The notes beneath the pieces are model-generated. The model did not search any database and was not told the origin of the DNA. It saw only the letters and a list, made by a program, of their open reading frames with translations. Below, one piece after another: positions 1-8,246 of a DNA stretch of 64,000 nucleotides (positions within the stretch are counted from its first letter, which is position 1; each line of letters begins with the position of its first letter). Position numbers and translations under genes: made by a program. The stretch is from a bacterium (GTDB taxonomy: Bacteria > Bacillota > Clostridia > Christensenellales > CAG-138): contig JALFDW010000042.1 in assembly GCA_022778545.1 (NCBI GenBank), positions 124,001-188,000 on the forward strand, in the 5' to 3' direction.

Positions 1-253
1 CGAGCGTTTCCGGGAAGGGGATGTAAGGGTCGCTCATTGCACCCGTGCCAATCATGCAGGGCTTGCGCTTTGCGCGGAGCGCGGCCAAAAGCAGCTCCGG
101 CGCATTGATCTTTACTTCAACATCCTCAAATGCGTGATCCATCCCATAGCACAGGCTGCGGGAATCGCAATAGATGCACCCGTGGGTGCATCCGCGAAAA
201 AGGTTCATTCCATTCTGTGCGGAAAGGATGCCGCGTGCCGCTGTAAAGTGCAT
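1..253 (-). CDS. Radical SAM protein, SplB-like family, N-terminal part
   Basis: Partial gene running off the left edge; 84 codons are visible from an ATG at 251-253 with a GAAAGAAGG-type ribosome binding site upstream. Residues 22-29 read CTHGCIYC, the CX3CX2C motif that binds the [4Fe-4S] cluster of radical SAM enzymes, followed by the SPL/Rv2578c-like context YGMDHAFEDVEVKINAPELL. This family includes spore photoproduct lyase relatives; the substrate cannot be told from the N-terminus. It sits 23 bp downstream of the YdcF gene on the same strand, so it is probably the third gene of that operon. Confidence 0.8.
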   Translation of the reverse strand, partial: MHFTAARGILSAQNGMNLFRGCTHGCIYCDSRSLCYGMDHAFEDVEVKINAPELLLAALRAKRKPCMIGTGAMSDPYIPFPETL

Positions 254-276
254 GGCGTGCCTTCTTTCAAGTGGTG

Positions 277-1035
277 TCAAATGCGCCATGAGAGCCAGTA
301 ATAGACGATGGCGCAGGTCTCACGCAGATAGTTGTTCGGGCTGAGCCAGGCGATGTCGTCCGCGCCGAAGCCTTCCGCTGCAATGCCGAGCGAGCGCGCG
401 ATGCGCTCCGAACGGAACACATGGAAGCGTGTCGTCACGAACACGAGCTTTGCGTCCGGGCCGATGGTTTCATCGATCAGCGCCTTGGAAAATCGGAAGT
501 TTTCGAGCGTGCTCATGGATCTGTCTTCCAAAAGAATACGGTTTTCGGCAATGCCGTGCGCGGTGAGATAGCGGCGCATGGCTTCCGCTTCGGAGATGTG
601 CTCACCCGCTCCTTGCCCGCCGGAGACGACAACACAGGCCTCTGGGTTCTGCTCCAGATAGGAAAGTGCCGCATCCAGCCTGCGCGCGAGCGTGAGCGAG
701 ACACGCTCACCGCGCACGGCGCAGCCCAGTACGATTACGGCATCCGCCCTTGCGGGCGGCGTTGCGTGCCCTTCCCGGTAGATCAGGCCGGAGCATATGG
801 CGACGAGCGCAAAAAAGCCTGCATAGGCCGCGATGAGAAGCCCCTTCACCCATGCGCCGAACGCCGTGGTATGGAAAAAGGCTGTAACGGGGCGGAAAAA
901 CAGGCCGATCAGGAACAGCGGCAAGCCGATAATCAGCGGCAGAACCGTGCCGAAATTGAGGTTGGAATATGCGGAAACAACGAGCGTGTCCGCAATGCCG
1001 AGCACCCCAAGCAGGATCAGAAGCGTGCGCAGCAT
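277..1035 (-). CDS. YdcF/ElyC-like DUF218 membrane protein
   Basis: 252 residues. The first ~85 residues form three hydrophobic segments; a DUF218 domain follows, with ADAVIVLGCAVRG, then VVVSGGQG, SEAEAMRRYL and a late TTRFHVFRSERIARSLG block, the usual signature of the YdcF/SanA/ElyC family. Family members are linked to envelope or lipid-carrier metabolism but the reaction is mostly undefined. The start codon follows the stop of the upstream transporter gene with no spacer (TAA then ATG), so translation is probably coupled. The gene should act at the membrane with the DUF218 domain outside or at the surface. Confidence 0.8.
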   Translation of the reverse strand: MLRTLLILLGVLGIADTLVVSAYSNLNFGTVLPLIIGLPLFLIGLFFRPVTAFFHTTAFGAWVKGLLIAAYAGFFALVAICSGLIYREGHATPPARADAVIVLGCAVRGERVSLTLARRLDAALSYLEQNPEACVVVSGGQGAGEHISEAEAMRRYLTAHGIAENRILLEDRSMSTLENFRFSKALIDETIGPDAKLVFVTTRFHVFRSERIARSLGIAAEGFGADDIAWLSPNNYLRETCAIVYYWLSWRI

Positions 1036-2010
1036 TTATGCGCCCTCCTCTTTTTCTCTGAGCGCTTCAAGCGTTTCCATATTCTCGAGCGGAACGGCGT
1101 TCTTCGGCATGTGATTCGCTCCGTAAACGCCGATGAGCACAAGCACGGTCGCCGCGCCTTGCGCGAAGGAGAACGGCTCGTTCAGGAACACCACGCCTGC
1201 GATCACGGAGATGACAGTTGTGAGCACAGCGAGCGAGGCGGAGCGCGTTGCGCCGATCACGGAGATGCCGTAATTGCACAGCACGAACGCGACTACGGAG
1301 CAGGCGACGGAAAGATAGAGCAGTGAGAACAGAAAATCGTAATTCACAAACGGAAGAACCGCAAATTCGCGCAGCGTTCCCGCGGAAGCATGCTCAATGA
1401 GCGCGCAGATGGTGAATACCACCGCGCCCGCAGCGGACATGATGAAAGTTTTTTCGGTGCTCGTGTAGGCGGCAGCCTTGCGGGAAAAGATCACGAACAT
1501 GCTGTCACTGAGCATCGCCACGACGAGCAGCAGGTAACCGAGCGGGTTCAGTGAGGCGGAAAGCCCCTTGATGAGCACGATGATGAGCACGCCGAGCACG
1601 GAGACCACGATGCTGACGACCTGCAGCCGCGTGGGCGGTTCTTTTAAGATCACGGCGCTCAGGATCAGCGTCACGATGGGGACGCAGGCCATCACAGTGC
1701 CGCTTTCGGAGGAGGTGGTCAGTGCGATGCCCCAGGTTTCACCGAGGTAATACAGAAGCGGCTGGAAAATGGCGATGAGCAGCAGCGGTTTGAGATCCTT
1801 GCCCCGCAGGTTCAGCTTGAACAGCCCGAGCAACGCGCAGAGGCACATGGCGAGGAACGCGAACACGAAGCGCCAGGAAAGCAGCGTGAATGCGGAAACG
1901 TTGTTAACGCTCTGCTTCACGAACATGAAGCTCAGCCCGAACAGGAGCGAAGCTGCGATGGAGGCAAGCATGCCTATGAATTGTTTTGAATTCTCTTTTT
2001 TCATGTCCAT
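1036..2010 (-). CDS. EamA/DMT-family transporter
   Basis: 324 residues with about ten hydrophobic segments arranged as two EamA repeats (for example SLLFGLSFMFVKQSV near the N-terminus and VLTTVISVIAGVVFLNEPF in the second half, the latter a typical EamA pattern). The drug/metabolite transporter superfamily exports metabolites or amino acids; the substrate here is unknown. The C-terminus is a short charged tail. A TATACT hexamer on the minus strand (2012-2017) lies only a few bases before the first ATG and no clear ribosome binding site is seen, so the second ATG (2002-2004) could be a leaderless start. It heads a minus-strand operon with the next two genes. Confidence 0.8.
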   Translation of the reverse strand: MDMKKENSKQFIGMLASIAASLLFGLSFMFVKQSVNNVSAFTLLSWRFVFAFLAMCLCALLGLFKLNLRGKDLKPLLLIAIFQPLLYYLGETWGIALTTSSESGTVMACVPIVTLILSAVILKEPPTRLQVVSIVVSVLGVLIIVLIKGLSASLNPLGYLLLVVAMLSDSMFVIFSRKAAAYTSTEKTFIMSAAGAVVFTICALIEHASAGTLREFAVLPFVNYDFLFSLLYLSVACSVVAFVLCNYGISVIGATRSASLAVLTTVISVIAGVVFLNEPFSFAQGAATVLVLIGVYGANHMPKNAVPLENMETLEALREKEEGA

Positions 2011-2103
2011 CAGTATAGCACAGTTTGACCAAAAAACCTATGAATTTACGGCAAACTGTTTTGCGGTGCCGAATGGGCACGCGAACACCCGGCAACGAGA
2101 AAA

Positions 2104-2146
2104 TGCTTGCATCCGCAAGTGATGTTTGTTATTCTCTATACAAGCA
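2104..2146 (+). promoter_or_regulatory. Possible promoter and competing stems upstream of the nucleobase permease
   Basis: TTGCAT (2107-2112) and TATTCT (2130-2135) are 17 bp apart. The same stretch holds an inverted repeat CTTGC-ATCC-GCAAG (2106-2119), and TGCTTG (2104-2109) is also complementary to CAAGCA (2141-2146), so two exclusive stems are possible. I do not recognise a known purine riboswitch core here. Confidence 0.3.
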
Positions 2147-2232
2147 CTTTACGGAATCTTTATATGGAATCTTCATGAGCCTGGAAAACACAAAGGCAAA
2201 AGCAAAAAACAAATATGGAAAGGGGAAACTGT

Positions 2233-3663
2233 ATGAAAACAACAGAACCCAAACAGACGAAAATGGCTACGCCATACGACCTTGACGGGAGGATCCCCCT
2301 TAAGTATGCGATTCCGCTCGGCATGCAGCATGTGCTTGCAATGTTCGTCGGGAACCTGACGCCGCTGATCGTGGTGATGGGCATCTGCGGCTTTACCGTA
2401 GGCGGTGAATACGGCGGGCTGCGCATCTCGCTTCTGCAAAACGCGATGCTGATCGCAGGCCTTATCACGCTCTTGCAGCTGTATCCCGTTGGCCCCATCG
2501 GCGGCAAGCTGCCGATCGTCATGGGAACAAGCTCCGGCTTTATCGGCGTGTGCAGCAGCGTGGCGGTGGGTATCGTTTCAAAGGACCCGAACGCCGGCAT
2601 GCTTGCCTATGGCGCGCTGATGGGCGCATGCATTATAGGCGGCATATTTGAGGGTGCGCTCGGCTTCTGCATCCGGCCGCTGCGCAAGTTCTTCCCGCCT
2701 GTTGTGACCGGTACGGTCGTGATGGCAATCGGTCTTTCGCTCATCAATGTGGGCATCAATTTCTTCGGCGGCGGAAACAAAGCTGCGGACTTCGGAAGCT
2801 GGGAAAACCTGCTGCTCGGCCTCCTTGTGCTTGTCATCATCCTTGTGCTCAAACATGGGACGAAGGGCTTTACGAGCCAGTCTTCCATCCTGATCGGCAT
2901 TATTGCGGGCTATATTATTGCTGCGCTGATGGGGCTTGTGCTTCCGAAAACGGGCGTAACTGCGGATGGCGTAGAATACACCAAGGCATGGGTGCTGCAA
3001 TGGGACAAGATCGCGAATGAAAAATGGTTCGCCTTGCCTGCAATCATGCCGGTGAAGCCTGTGTTCCGGCTGGATGCGATCATCCCGATCTGCATTATGT
3101 TCATCGTGACTGCCGTGGAAACCATCGGCGATATTTCCGGCATCACAGAGGGGGGCCTCGGACGCGAGGCGACGGACAAAGAGCTTTCCGGCGGCGTGAT
3201 CTGCGACGGAATCGGCTCGGCGATCGCGGCCGTGTTCGGCGTGCTTCCGAACACCTCTTTTTCGCAGAACGTGGGCCTCGTCGGCATGACGAAGATCGTG
3301 AACCGCTTTGCAATCGCCTGCGGCGCTGTCTTTTTGATCCTTGCGGGGCTGTTCCCCAAGCTTGGCGCGGTCGTTTCCATCATGCCGCAGAGCGTGCTGG
3401 GCGGCGCAGCAGTCATCATGTTTGCGTCCATCGTCGTGTCGGGCATTCAGCTTATCACGCGTGAGAAGCTGACGCCGCGGACGATCACCCTCGTTGCTGT
3501 TTCGCTGGGGCTCGGGTTCGGGCTTGGCGCAAACGGCAACGTGCTTGCCAAGATGCCGCAGTGGATGCAATATGTGTTCGGCGGGAGCGGGATCGTTCCG
3601 GCTGCGCTTGTGGCCATCGTTCTCAACCTTGTGTTGCCTCAGGATGCTCCCGCGGCGGAATAA
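2233..3663 (+). CDS. Uracil/xanthine-type nucleobase permease (NCS2 family)
   Basis: 476 residues from the ATG at 2233, chosen because AGGGGA sits six bases upstream; an in-frame ATG at 2215 has no such site. The protein has the 12-14 hydrophobic segments of nucleobase:cation symporter family 2. Family landmarks are PLKYAIPLGMQHVLAMF near residue 22 and the central ETIGDISGITEG motif, matching the NCS2 signature helix region involved in base binding, followed by GLPNTSFSQNVG-like FGVLPNTSFSQN. It should import uracil, xanthine or a related base with protons. It is a single-gene unit bounded by a terminator. Confidence 0.9.
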   Translation: MKTTEPKQTKMATPYDLDGRIPLKYAIPLGMQHVLAMFVGNLTPLIVVMGICGFTVGGEYGGLRISLLQNAMLIAGLITLLQLYPVGPIGGKLPIVMGTSSGFIGVCSSVAVGIVSKDPNAGMLAYGALMGACIIGGIFEGALGFCIRPLRKFFPPVVTGTVVMAIGLSLINVGINFFGGGNKAADFGSWENLLLGLLVLVIILVLKHGTKGFTSQSSILIGIIAGYIIAALMGLVLPKTGVTADGVEYTKAWVLQWDKIANEKWFALPAIMPVKPVFRLDAIIPICIMFIVTAVETIGDISGITEGGLGREATDKELSGGVICDGIGSAIAAVFGVLPNTSFSQNVGLVGMTKIVNRFAIACGAVFLILAGLFPKLGAVVSIMPQSVLGGAAVIMFASIVVSGIQLITREKLTPRTITLVAVSLGLGFGLGANGNVLAKMPQWMQYVFGGSGIVPAALVAIVLNLVLPQDAPAAE

Positions 3664-3700
3664 TTCCGTGATTCATTCAATAATAAAAATAAAAGGAATC

Positions 3701-3736
3701 AGGGAGCCGGGTCGGACGCTCGGCTCTCTGTTTTTT
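3701..3736 (+). terminator. Rho-independent terminator after the permease
   Basis: AGGGAGCCG pairs with CGGCTCTCT (one G-U pair), followed by a run of six T. Confidence 0.85.
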
Positions 3737-3799
3737 GTGCGTATTCCGCGTTTGCGGACGCGAAAATGTGTGAAAACTGTGAGGCTTGGGCGGGAAGCG

Positions 3800-3828
3800 T
3801 TGTCAAGCCGGGCGAGGCGTGGTAGAAT
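3800..3828 (+). promoter_or_regulatory. Sigma-A-type promoter of secA
   Basis: TTGTCA and TAGAAT separated by exactly 17 bp, 52 bp before the secA start. Confidence 0.75.
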
Positions 3829-3880
3829 TAAACTGTTGTAATATCGGTTTTGCACCGGAGAAACAGAGGAAAGACTGAAA

Positions 3881-6613
3881 ATGAGCTTTATTGATAAACT
3901 GCTTGGCAACACGAGCGAGAGCAGGGTGAAAAAGCTGATGCCGCAGGTGCAGCGTATCAACAGCCTTGAGCCGGAAATGCATGCGCTTTCGGACGAGGCC
4001 CTGCGCGCAAAAACTGCGGAATTTAAGGAGCGGCTCGGTGCGGGTGAAACGCTCGATGACCTTCTGCCGGAGGCGTTTGCGGTCGTGCGGGAAGCGGCGC
4101 AGCGCACCATTGGGCAGCGGCATTTCGACGTGCAGCTTCTGGGCGGTATCGTGCTGCACCAGGGCCGCATTGCGGAAATGAAGACCGGCGAAGGAAAGAC
4201 CATCACAGAAACCTTGCCCGCATATTTGAACGCCCTTACAGGGCATGGCGTGCACATCGTTACGGTGAATGATTACCTTGCCAAGCGCGACGCCCAGTGG
4301 ATGGGCAAGATTTACCGCTTCCTTGGCCTCACGGTGGGCTGCATCGTGCACGAGCTCAGCAACGATGAACGCCGCCGCGCTTACGCTGCGGATATCACCT
4401 ACGGCACAAACAACGAGTTCGGCTTCGATTATCTGCGCGATAACATGGTCGTCTATAAAGAACAAATGGTGCAGCGCGAGCTCAACTATGCCATCGTGGA
4501 CGAGGTAGACTCCATCCTCATCGACGAGGCGCGCACGCCGCTCATCATTTCCGGCCAGGGCGAAAAATCGACCGACCTTTACGTCAAGGCGGACCGTTTC
4601 GTGCGCAGGCTCGAGCGTGGCGCGAACATCGAGAAACTTTCAAAAACGGAGCTTCTCATGGGCGAGGAACAGCCGGAGAGCGGCGACTACATGGCCGACA
4701 TCAAGGCACGCACCGTTGCGCTGACCCAGCAGGGTATGCGCAAGGCGGAGCAGTTCTTCGGCATCGACGACATTTCCGACACCGAGAACACGGAGCTCAA
4801 CCACCATATCCTGCAGGCGCTCAAGGCGCATGCGCTGTTCCAAAGGGACAAAGACTATGTTGTGCAGGATGGTCAGGTGCTCATCGTGGATGAGTTTACC
4901 GGACGCCTCATGCTGGGCCGGCGTTACAGTGACGGTTTACATCAGGCGCTTGAAGCCAAGGAAAACGTGAAGGTGGAGCGCGAGAACAAAACGCTTGCAA
5001 CAATCACGTTTCAGAATTATTTCCGCATGTTCAAGAAGCTTGCTGGCATGACGGGCACGGCAAAGACCGAGGAGGCGGAGTTCCAGTCCATCTACGATCT
5101 TGACGTTGTGGAGATCCCAACCAACAAGCCCCTTGCGCGCAAGGATTATAACGACGTGGTCTACACGACGGAGGCGGGCAAGTTCAAGGCCGTGGTGGAC
5201 GAAATCGTGAGCATCAACAAAACGGGCCAGCCGATTCTTGTGGGCACGATTTCCGTGGAAAAGAGTGAGCTTGTGAGCGCGATGCTTTCCCGCCGCGGCA
5301 TCAGGCATGAGGTGCTCAACGCGAAGATGCACGCCAAGGAGGCGGAGATCGTTGCGCAGGCGGGCAAATTCGGCAACGTGACCATCGCCACGAACATGGC
5401 GGGCCGCGGCACGGACATTCTGCTCGGCGGCAACCCGGAATTCCTTGCGCGGCGCGAATTGCGCCAGAACGGCTTTGACGAGGCCCTCATCGAGGAAGCG
5501 ACGAGCCATGCCGAGACGGATAATCCGGACGTGCTTGCCGCGCGCCAGGCCTACAACGAAGCCTACGAAAAGCATAAAAAGGTCACGGATGCGGAGCACG
5601 ACCGCGTCGTGGCGGTGGGCGGCCTGCATATCATCGGCACGGAACGCCATGAATCCCGCCGCATTGACAACCAGCTCCGCGGCCGCGCCGGCCGCCAGGG
5701 CGACCCGGGTTCCACGCGCTTCTATGTTTCGCTTCAGGATGAGCTGATGCTCCGCTTCGGCGGCGAACGCATCAAGGACATCATGAGCCGCCTCTCACCG
5801 GATGATGACATCCCCATCGAGATGAGCATCCTGACCAAGCAGATCGAAGGAGCACAGAAGCGGGTGGAGACCCACAACTTCGATATCCGCAAGAACGTGC
5901 TGCAATATGACGACGTGATGAACAAGCAGCGTGAGATCATCTACGGCCAGCGGCGCCGCGTGCTCATGGGCGAGGATATTCACGATTCCATCGAGGATAT
6001 GATCCGCGAAACGGTGGAATCCCGCCTTGCGCTCTGCGTTCCACCTGCATCAAAGCCGGATACATGGGATCTTGCGGGGCTTTATACGGAGCTTCAGCAG
6101 ATCACGGGCGAGGATTATACGGGCCAGCTCCACGGCATCTCCTCCCGGGAAGAACTTGCGGATAAAGCGCAGGAGCTTGTGCGCAGGACCTATGATAAGC
6201 GGGAAAGTGACATTGCAGCCGCCGGCGCAAACATGCGCGAGGTGGAGCGCGTGATGCTGCTGCGCGCGGTGGATTCCCACTGGATGGACCATATCGATGC
6301 GATGGATCAGCTCCGCCAGGGCATTGGCCTGCAGGCGATCGCCCAGAAGGACCCTGTTGTGGCATACCGCAACGCGGGCTTTGACATGTTCGATGAGATG
6401 GTCGTCGGTATCCGGGAGCGCACGGTGCGCACCCTGTTCCACGTTTCCGTGCGCACTGTGCCGCAGAAACGCGAGCAGCTTGCAAAGCCATCCGAAACCA
6501 TGGGAGACACCAAGCCGCAGCCCAAACGCGCAGATAAAAAGCCTGGCCGGAATGACCCTTGCCCCTGCGGCAGCGGGAAGAAATATAAGAACTGCTGCGG
6601 GCGCAGCGAATAG
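3881..6613 (+). CDS. secA: Preprotein translocase ATPase SecA
   Basis: 910 residues, normal length for SecA. The motor ATPase drives secretory proteins through SecYEG. Visible landmarks are Walker A in MKTGEGKT near residue 102, the [19 protein letters not shown] block near 207, [12 protein letters not shown] in nucleotide-binding fold 1, [14 protein letters not shown] and [28 protein letters not shown] in fold 2, and a C-terminal SEC-C zinc motif ([13 protein letters not shown]) that binds SecB or ribosomes. Start ATG follows GAGGAAAG. prfB follows, the usual secA-prfB order in Firmicutes. Confidence 0.97.
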   Translation: MSFIDKLLGNTSESRVKKLMPQVQRINSLEPEMHALSDEALRAKTAEFKERLGAGETLDDLLPEAFAVVREAAQRTIGQRHFDVQLLGGIVLHQGRIAEMKTGEGKTITETLPAYLNALTGHGVHIVTVNDYLAKRDAQWMGKIYRFLGLTVGCIVHELSNDERRRAYAADITYGTNNEFGFDYLRDNMVVYKEQMVQRELNYAIVDEVDSILIDEARTPLIISGQGEKSTDLYVKADRFVRRLERGANIEKLSKTELLMGEEQPESGDYMADIKARTVALTQQGMRKAEQFFGIDDISDTENTELNHHILQALKAHALFQRDKDYVVQDGQVLIVDEFTGRLMLGRRYSDGLHQALEAKENVKVERENKTLATITFQNYFRMFKKLAGMTGTAKTEEAEFQSIYDLDVVEIPTNKPLARKDYNDVVYTTEAGKFKAVVDEIVSINKTGQPILVGTISVEKSELVSAMLSRRGIRHEVLNAKMHAKEAEIVAQAGKFGNVTIATNMAGRGTDILLGGNPEFLARRELRQNGFDEALIEEATSHAETDNPDVLAARQAYNEAYEKHKKVTDAEHDRVVAVGGLHIIGTERHESRRIDNQLRGRAGRQGDPGSTRFYVSLQDELMLRFGGERIKDIMSRLSPDDDIPIEMSILTKQIEGAQKRVETHNFDIRKNVLQYDDVMNKQREIIYGQRRRVLMGEDIHDSIEDMIRETVESRLALCVPPASKPDTWDLAGLYTELQQITGEDYTGQLHGISSREELADKAQELVRRTYDKRESDIAAAGANMREVERVMLLRAVDSHWMDHIDAMDQLRQGIGLQAIAQKDPVVAYRNAGFDMFDEMVVGIRERTVRTLFHVSVRTVPQKREQLAKPSETMGDTKPQPKRADKKPGRNDPCPCGSGKKYKNCCGRSE

Positions 6614-6674
6614 CGCAGCAGCGGACAGACTGAACCAACAAACCAAAATATACATATAAAGGGGAGTGAGAAAA

Positions 6675-7776
6675 GTGATCCAGCTCGATGAGTACAGGGA
6701 GCAGCTTGCTGCCACGTTGGAAACACTGAAAAAGGCAGGTGAATCCCTTTGACCTCGCCAAGCTGAGTGAGGAGAAGGGACAACTGGAAGAACAGATGGG
6801 CGCGGAAGGATTTTGGGATGACGTGGAGAACGCCAACAAAGTCAACCAGCGCATGAAGGTCGTTTCGGCCAAACTCGAAAAGTACGACAAGCTCGTTCGC
6901 CGCGCGGACGATCTTGAGACGCTGATCGAAATGGCGGATGAGGAAAACGACGAGAGCCTTCTTGAGGAGATCGCCGCGGAATATGTGGGGCTGACGGAAT
7001 CCGTTGAGGCGCTCAAGCTTGAAACGCTGCTCAAAGGGCCGTATGACGGGCAGAACGCGGTGCTTTCGCTCCACGCGGGCGCAGGTGGCACGGAGGCACA
7101 GGATTGGGTCTCGCTGCTTTACCGCATGTATACCCGCTATTGTGAAAAGCATGGCTTCGCCGTGAAGGTGATTGATCTGCTTGACGGCGAAGAGGCCGGC
7201 ATCAAGAGCGTCACCTTTGAGGTGGACGGCGACAATGCCTACGGCTATCTGAAGGCGGAAAAGGGCGTACACCGCCTTGTGCGCATATCGCCGTTCGATT
7301 CCTCCGGAAGGCGGCACACGTCGTTTGCATCGCTGGATGTTACGCCGATTTTCGACGATGACAACAACGATCTTGAGATCGACATGGACGACCTGCGCAT
7401 CGACACCTATCGTTCCGGCGGCGCGGGCGGCCAGAACGTCAACAAGGTGAGTTCCGCAATCCGCATCACGCATTTGCCCACGGGCATCGTCGTGCAGTGC
7501 CAGAATGAGCGCAGTCAGCTTCAGAACAAGGAGATGGCGATGCGCATCCTGCGCGGCAAGCTCCTTGAACTGCAGGAGCGCGAGCGCATGGAGCAGATGG
7601 CGGAGATCAAGGGCGAGATGAAGAAAATCGAATGGGGCAGCCAGATCCGTTCTTATGTCTTCCAGCCTTACACGCTTGTGAAGGATCACCGCACGAACGT
7701 GGAAAACGGCAACATCCAGGCTGTGATGGACGGCGATCTCGATCCGTTCATCCATGCATATCTGGTGCAGTCATAA
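6675..7776 (+). CDS. prfB: Peptide chain release factor 2, with programmed +1 frameshift
   Basis: RF2 terminates translation at UGA and UAA. The gene starts at GTG 6675 behind GGGGAGTG, runs 25 codons to an in-frame CTT-TGA-C (6747-6753), and continues in the +1 frame, giving 366 residues, the usual RF2 length. The second frame carries the anticodon-like SPF tripeptide (ISPFDSSGRRHTSF) that reads UGA and the catalytic GGQ (RSGGAGGQNVNKV, near residue 250). An open frame beginning at GTG 6739 would miss the first domain and is not the real start. Low RF2 should favour the shift, so the gene autoregulates. It lies 61 bp downstream of secA and ends in a terminator. Confidence 0.95.
6737..6753 (+). 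promoter_or_regulatory. prfB programmed +1 frameshift site
   Basis: A Shine-Dalgarno-like AGGTGA (6737-6742) is followed by four bases, then CTT TGA C. The slip from CTT to the overlapping TTG-phase puts GAC (6751-6753) as the next codon. In E. coli the purine element AGGGGG is three bases before CTT; here it is weaker and one base further away. Confidence 0.9.
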
Positions 7777-7784
7777 TGAAATGA

Positions 7785-7816
7785 GCAGGCGCGGCCATCC
7801 GGCCGCGTCTGCTTTT
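7785..7816 (+). terminator. Rho-independent terminator after prfB
   Basis: A 12-bp stem of GCAGGCGCGGCC with GGCCGCGTCTGC around an ATCC loop, then TTTT. Confidence 0.85.
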
Positions 7817-7820
7817 ATCC

Positions 7821-7849
7821 TTTACAAATACCCGATGGGGGTATATAAT
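7821..7849 (+). promoter_or_regulatory. Promoter of the copper operon
   Basis: TTTACA (7821-7826), 17-bp spacer, TATAAT (7844-7849). The first CsoR operator fills the spacer. Confidence 0.85.
7828..7844 (+). promoter_or_regulatory. CsoR operator 1
   Basis: The 17-mer ATACCCGATGGGGGTAT matches the TACCC-N-GGGGTA-type palindrome bound by CsoR repressors, and lies between -35 and -10 so binding should block RNA polymerase. Confidence 0.85.
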
Positions 7850-7863
7850 CAAGAACATAGGAT

Positions 7864-7880
7864 ATACCCATGTGGGGTAT
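7864..7880 (+). promoter_or_regulatory. CsoR operator 2
   Basis: ATACCCATGTGGGGTAT, the same length and pattern as operator 1, centred 36 bp further downstream, in the untranslated leader just before csoR. Confidence 0.8.
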
Positions 7881-7904
7881 AATACGCCAAACGAGGAGAG
7901 CGTG

Positions 7905-8234
7905 ATGGAACAGAACAAAACGGTTGCTAAGCCGGAAAAGGAATCGTGCTGCTGCCGGAAAAAGCATACGCCGCGCAGCGAGGAGGCACAGCGCGCGCTG
8001 CAAAACCGCCTGAACCGCATGATCGGCCAGCTCAACGGCATGAAAAAGATGCTGGATGAAAACCGCTACTGCGGGGATATCCTCATCCAGCTTGCGGCGG
8101 TGGAAAGTGCGCTTCAGAACTTTGGATACATCATCCTGAAGGATCATATGGAGACCTGCGTTGTGGAAGGCGTGAAGAACGGTGACCTCGCGGTTGTGGA
8201 TGAAGCGGTGGAACTCATGAAGAAGCTCAGGTGA
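7905..8234 (+). CDS. csoR: Copper-sensing repressor, CsoR family
   Basis: 109 residues from ATG 7905 behind GAGGAG; a longer frame from ATG 7872 would run through operator 2 and lacks a ribosome binding site. The family fold and its metal ligands are visible: C in NRYCGDIL, H in KDHMETC and the following C, the C-H-C triad of Cu(I)-sensing CsoR. An extra CCCRKKH stretch near the N-terminus could also bind metal. CsoR releases its operators when it binds Cu(I). Two CsoR palindromes precede the gene and the copper ATPase follows, 12 bp downstream, so it represses its own operon. Confidence 0.93.
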   Translation: MEQNKTVAKPEKESCCCRKKHTPRSEEAQRALQNRLNRMIGQLNGMKKMLDENRYCGDILIQLAAVESALQNFGYIILKDHMETCVVEGVKNGDLAVVDEAVELMKKLR

Positions 8235-8246
8235 AAGGGAATGGGC

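Noticed and set aside
2147-2232. Purine riboswitch before the nucleobase permease
   Set aside because: None of the conserved purine-aptamer loops or junction sequences can be seen.
6739-7776. prfB starting at GTG 6739
   Set aside because: This GTG is in the frameshift signal; the true N-terminus is encoded from 6675 in the other frame.
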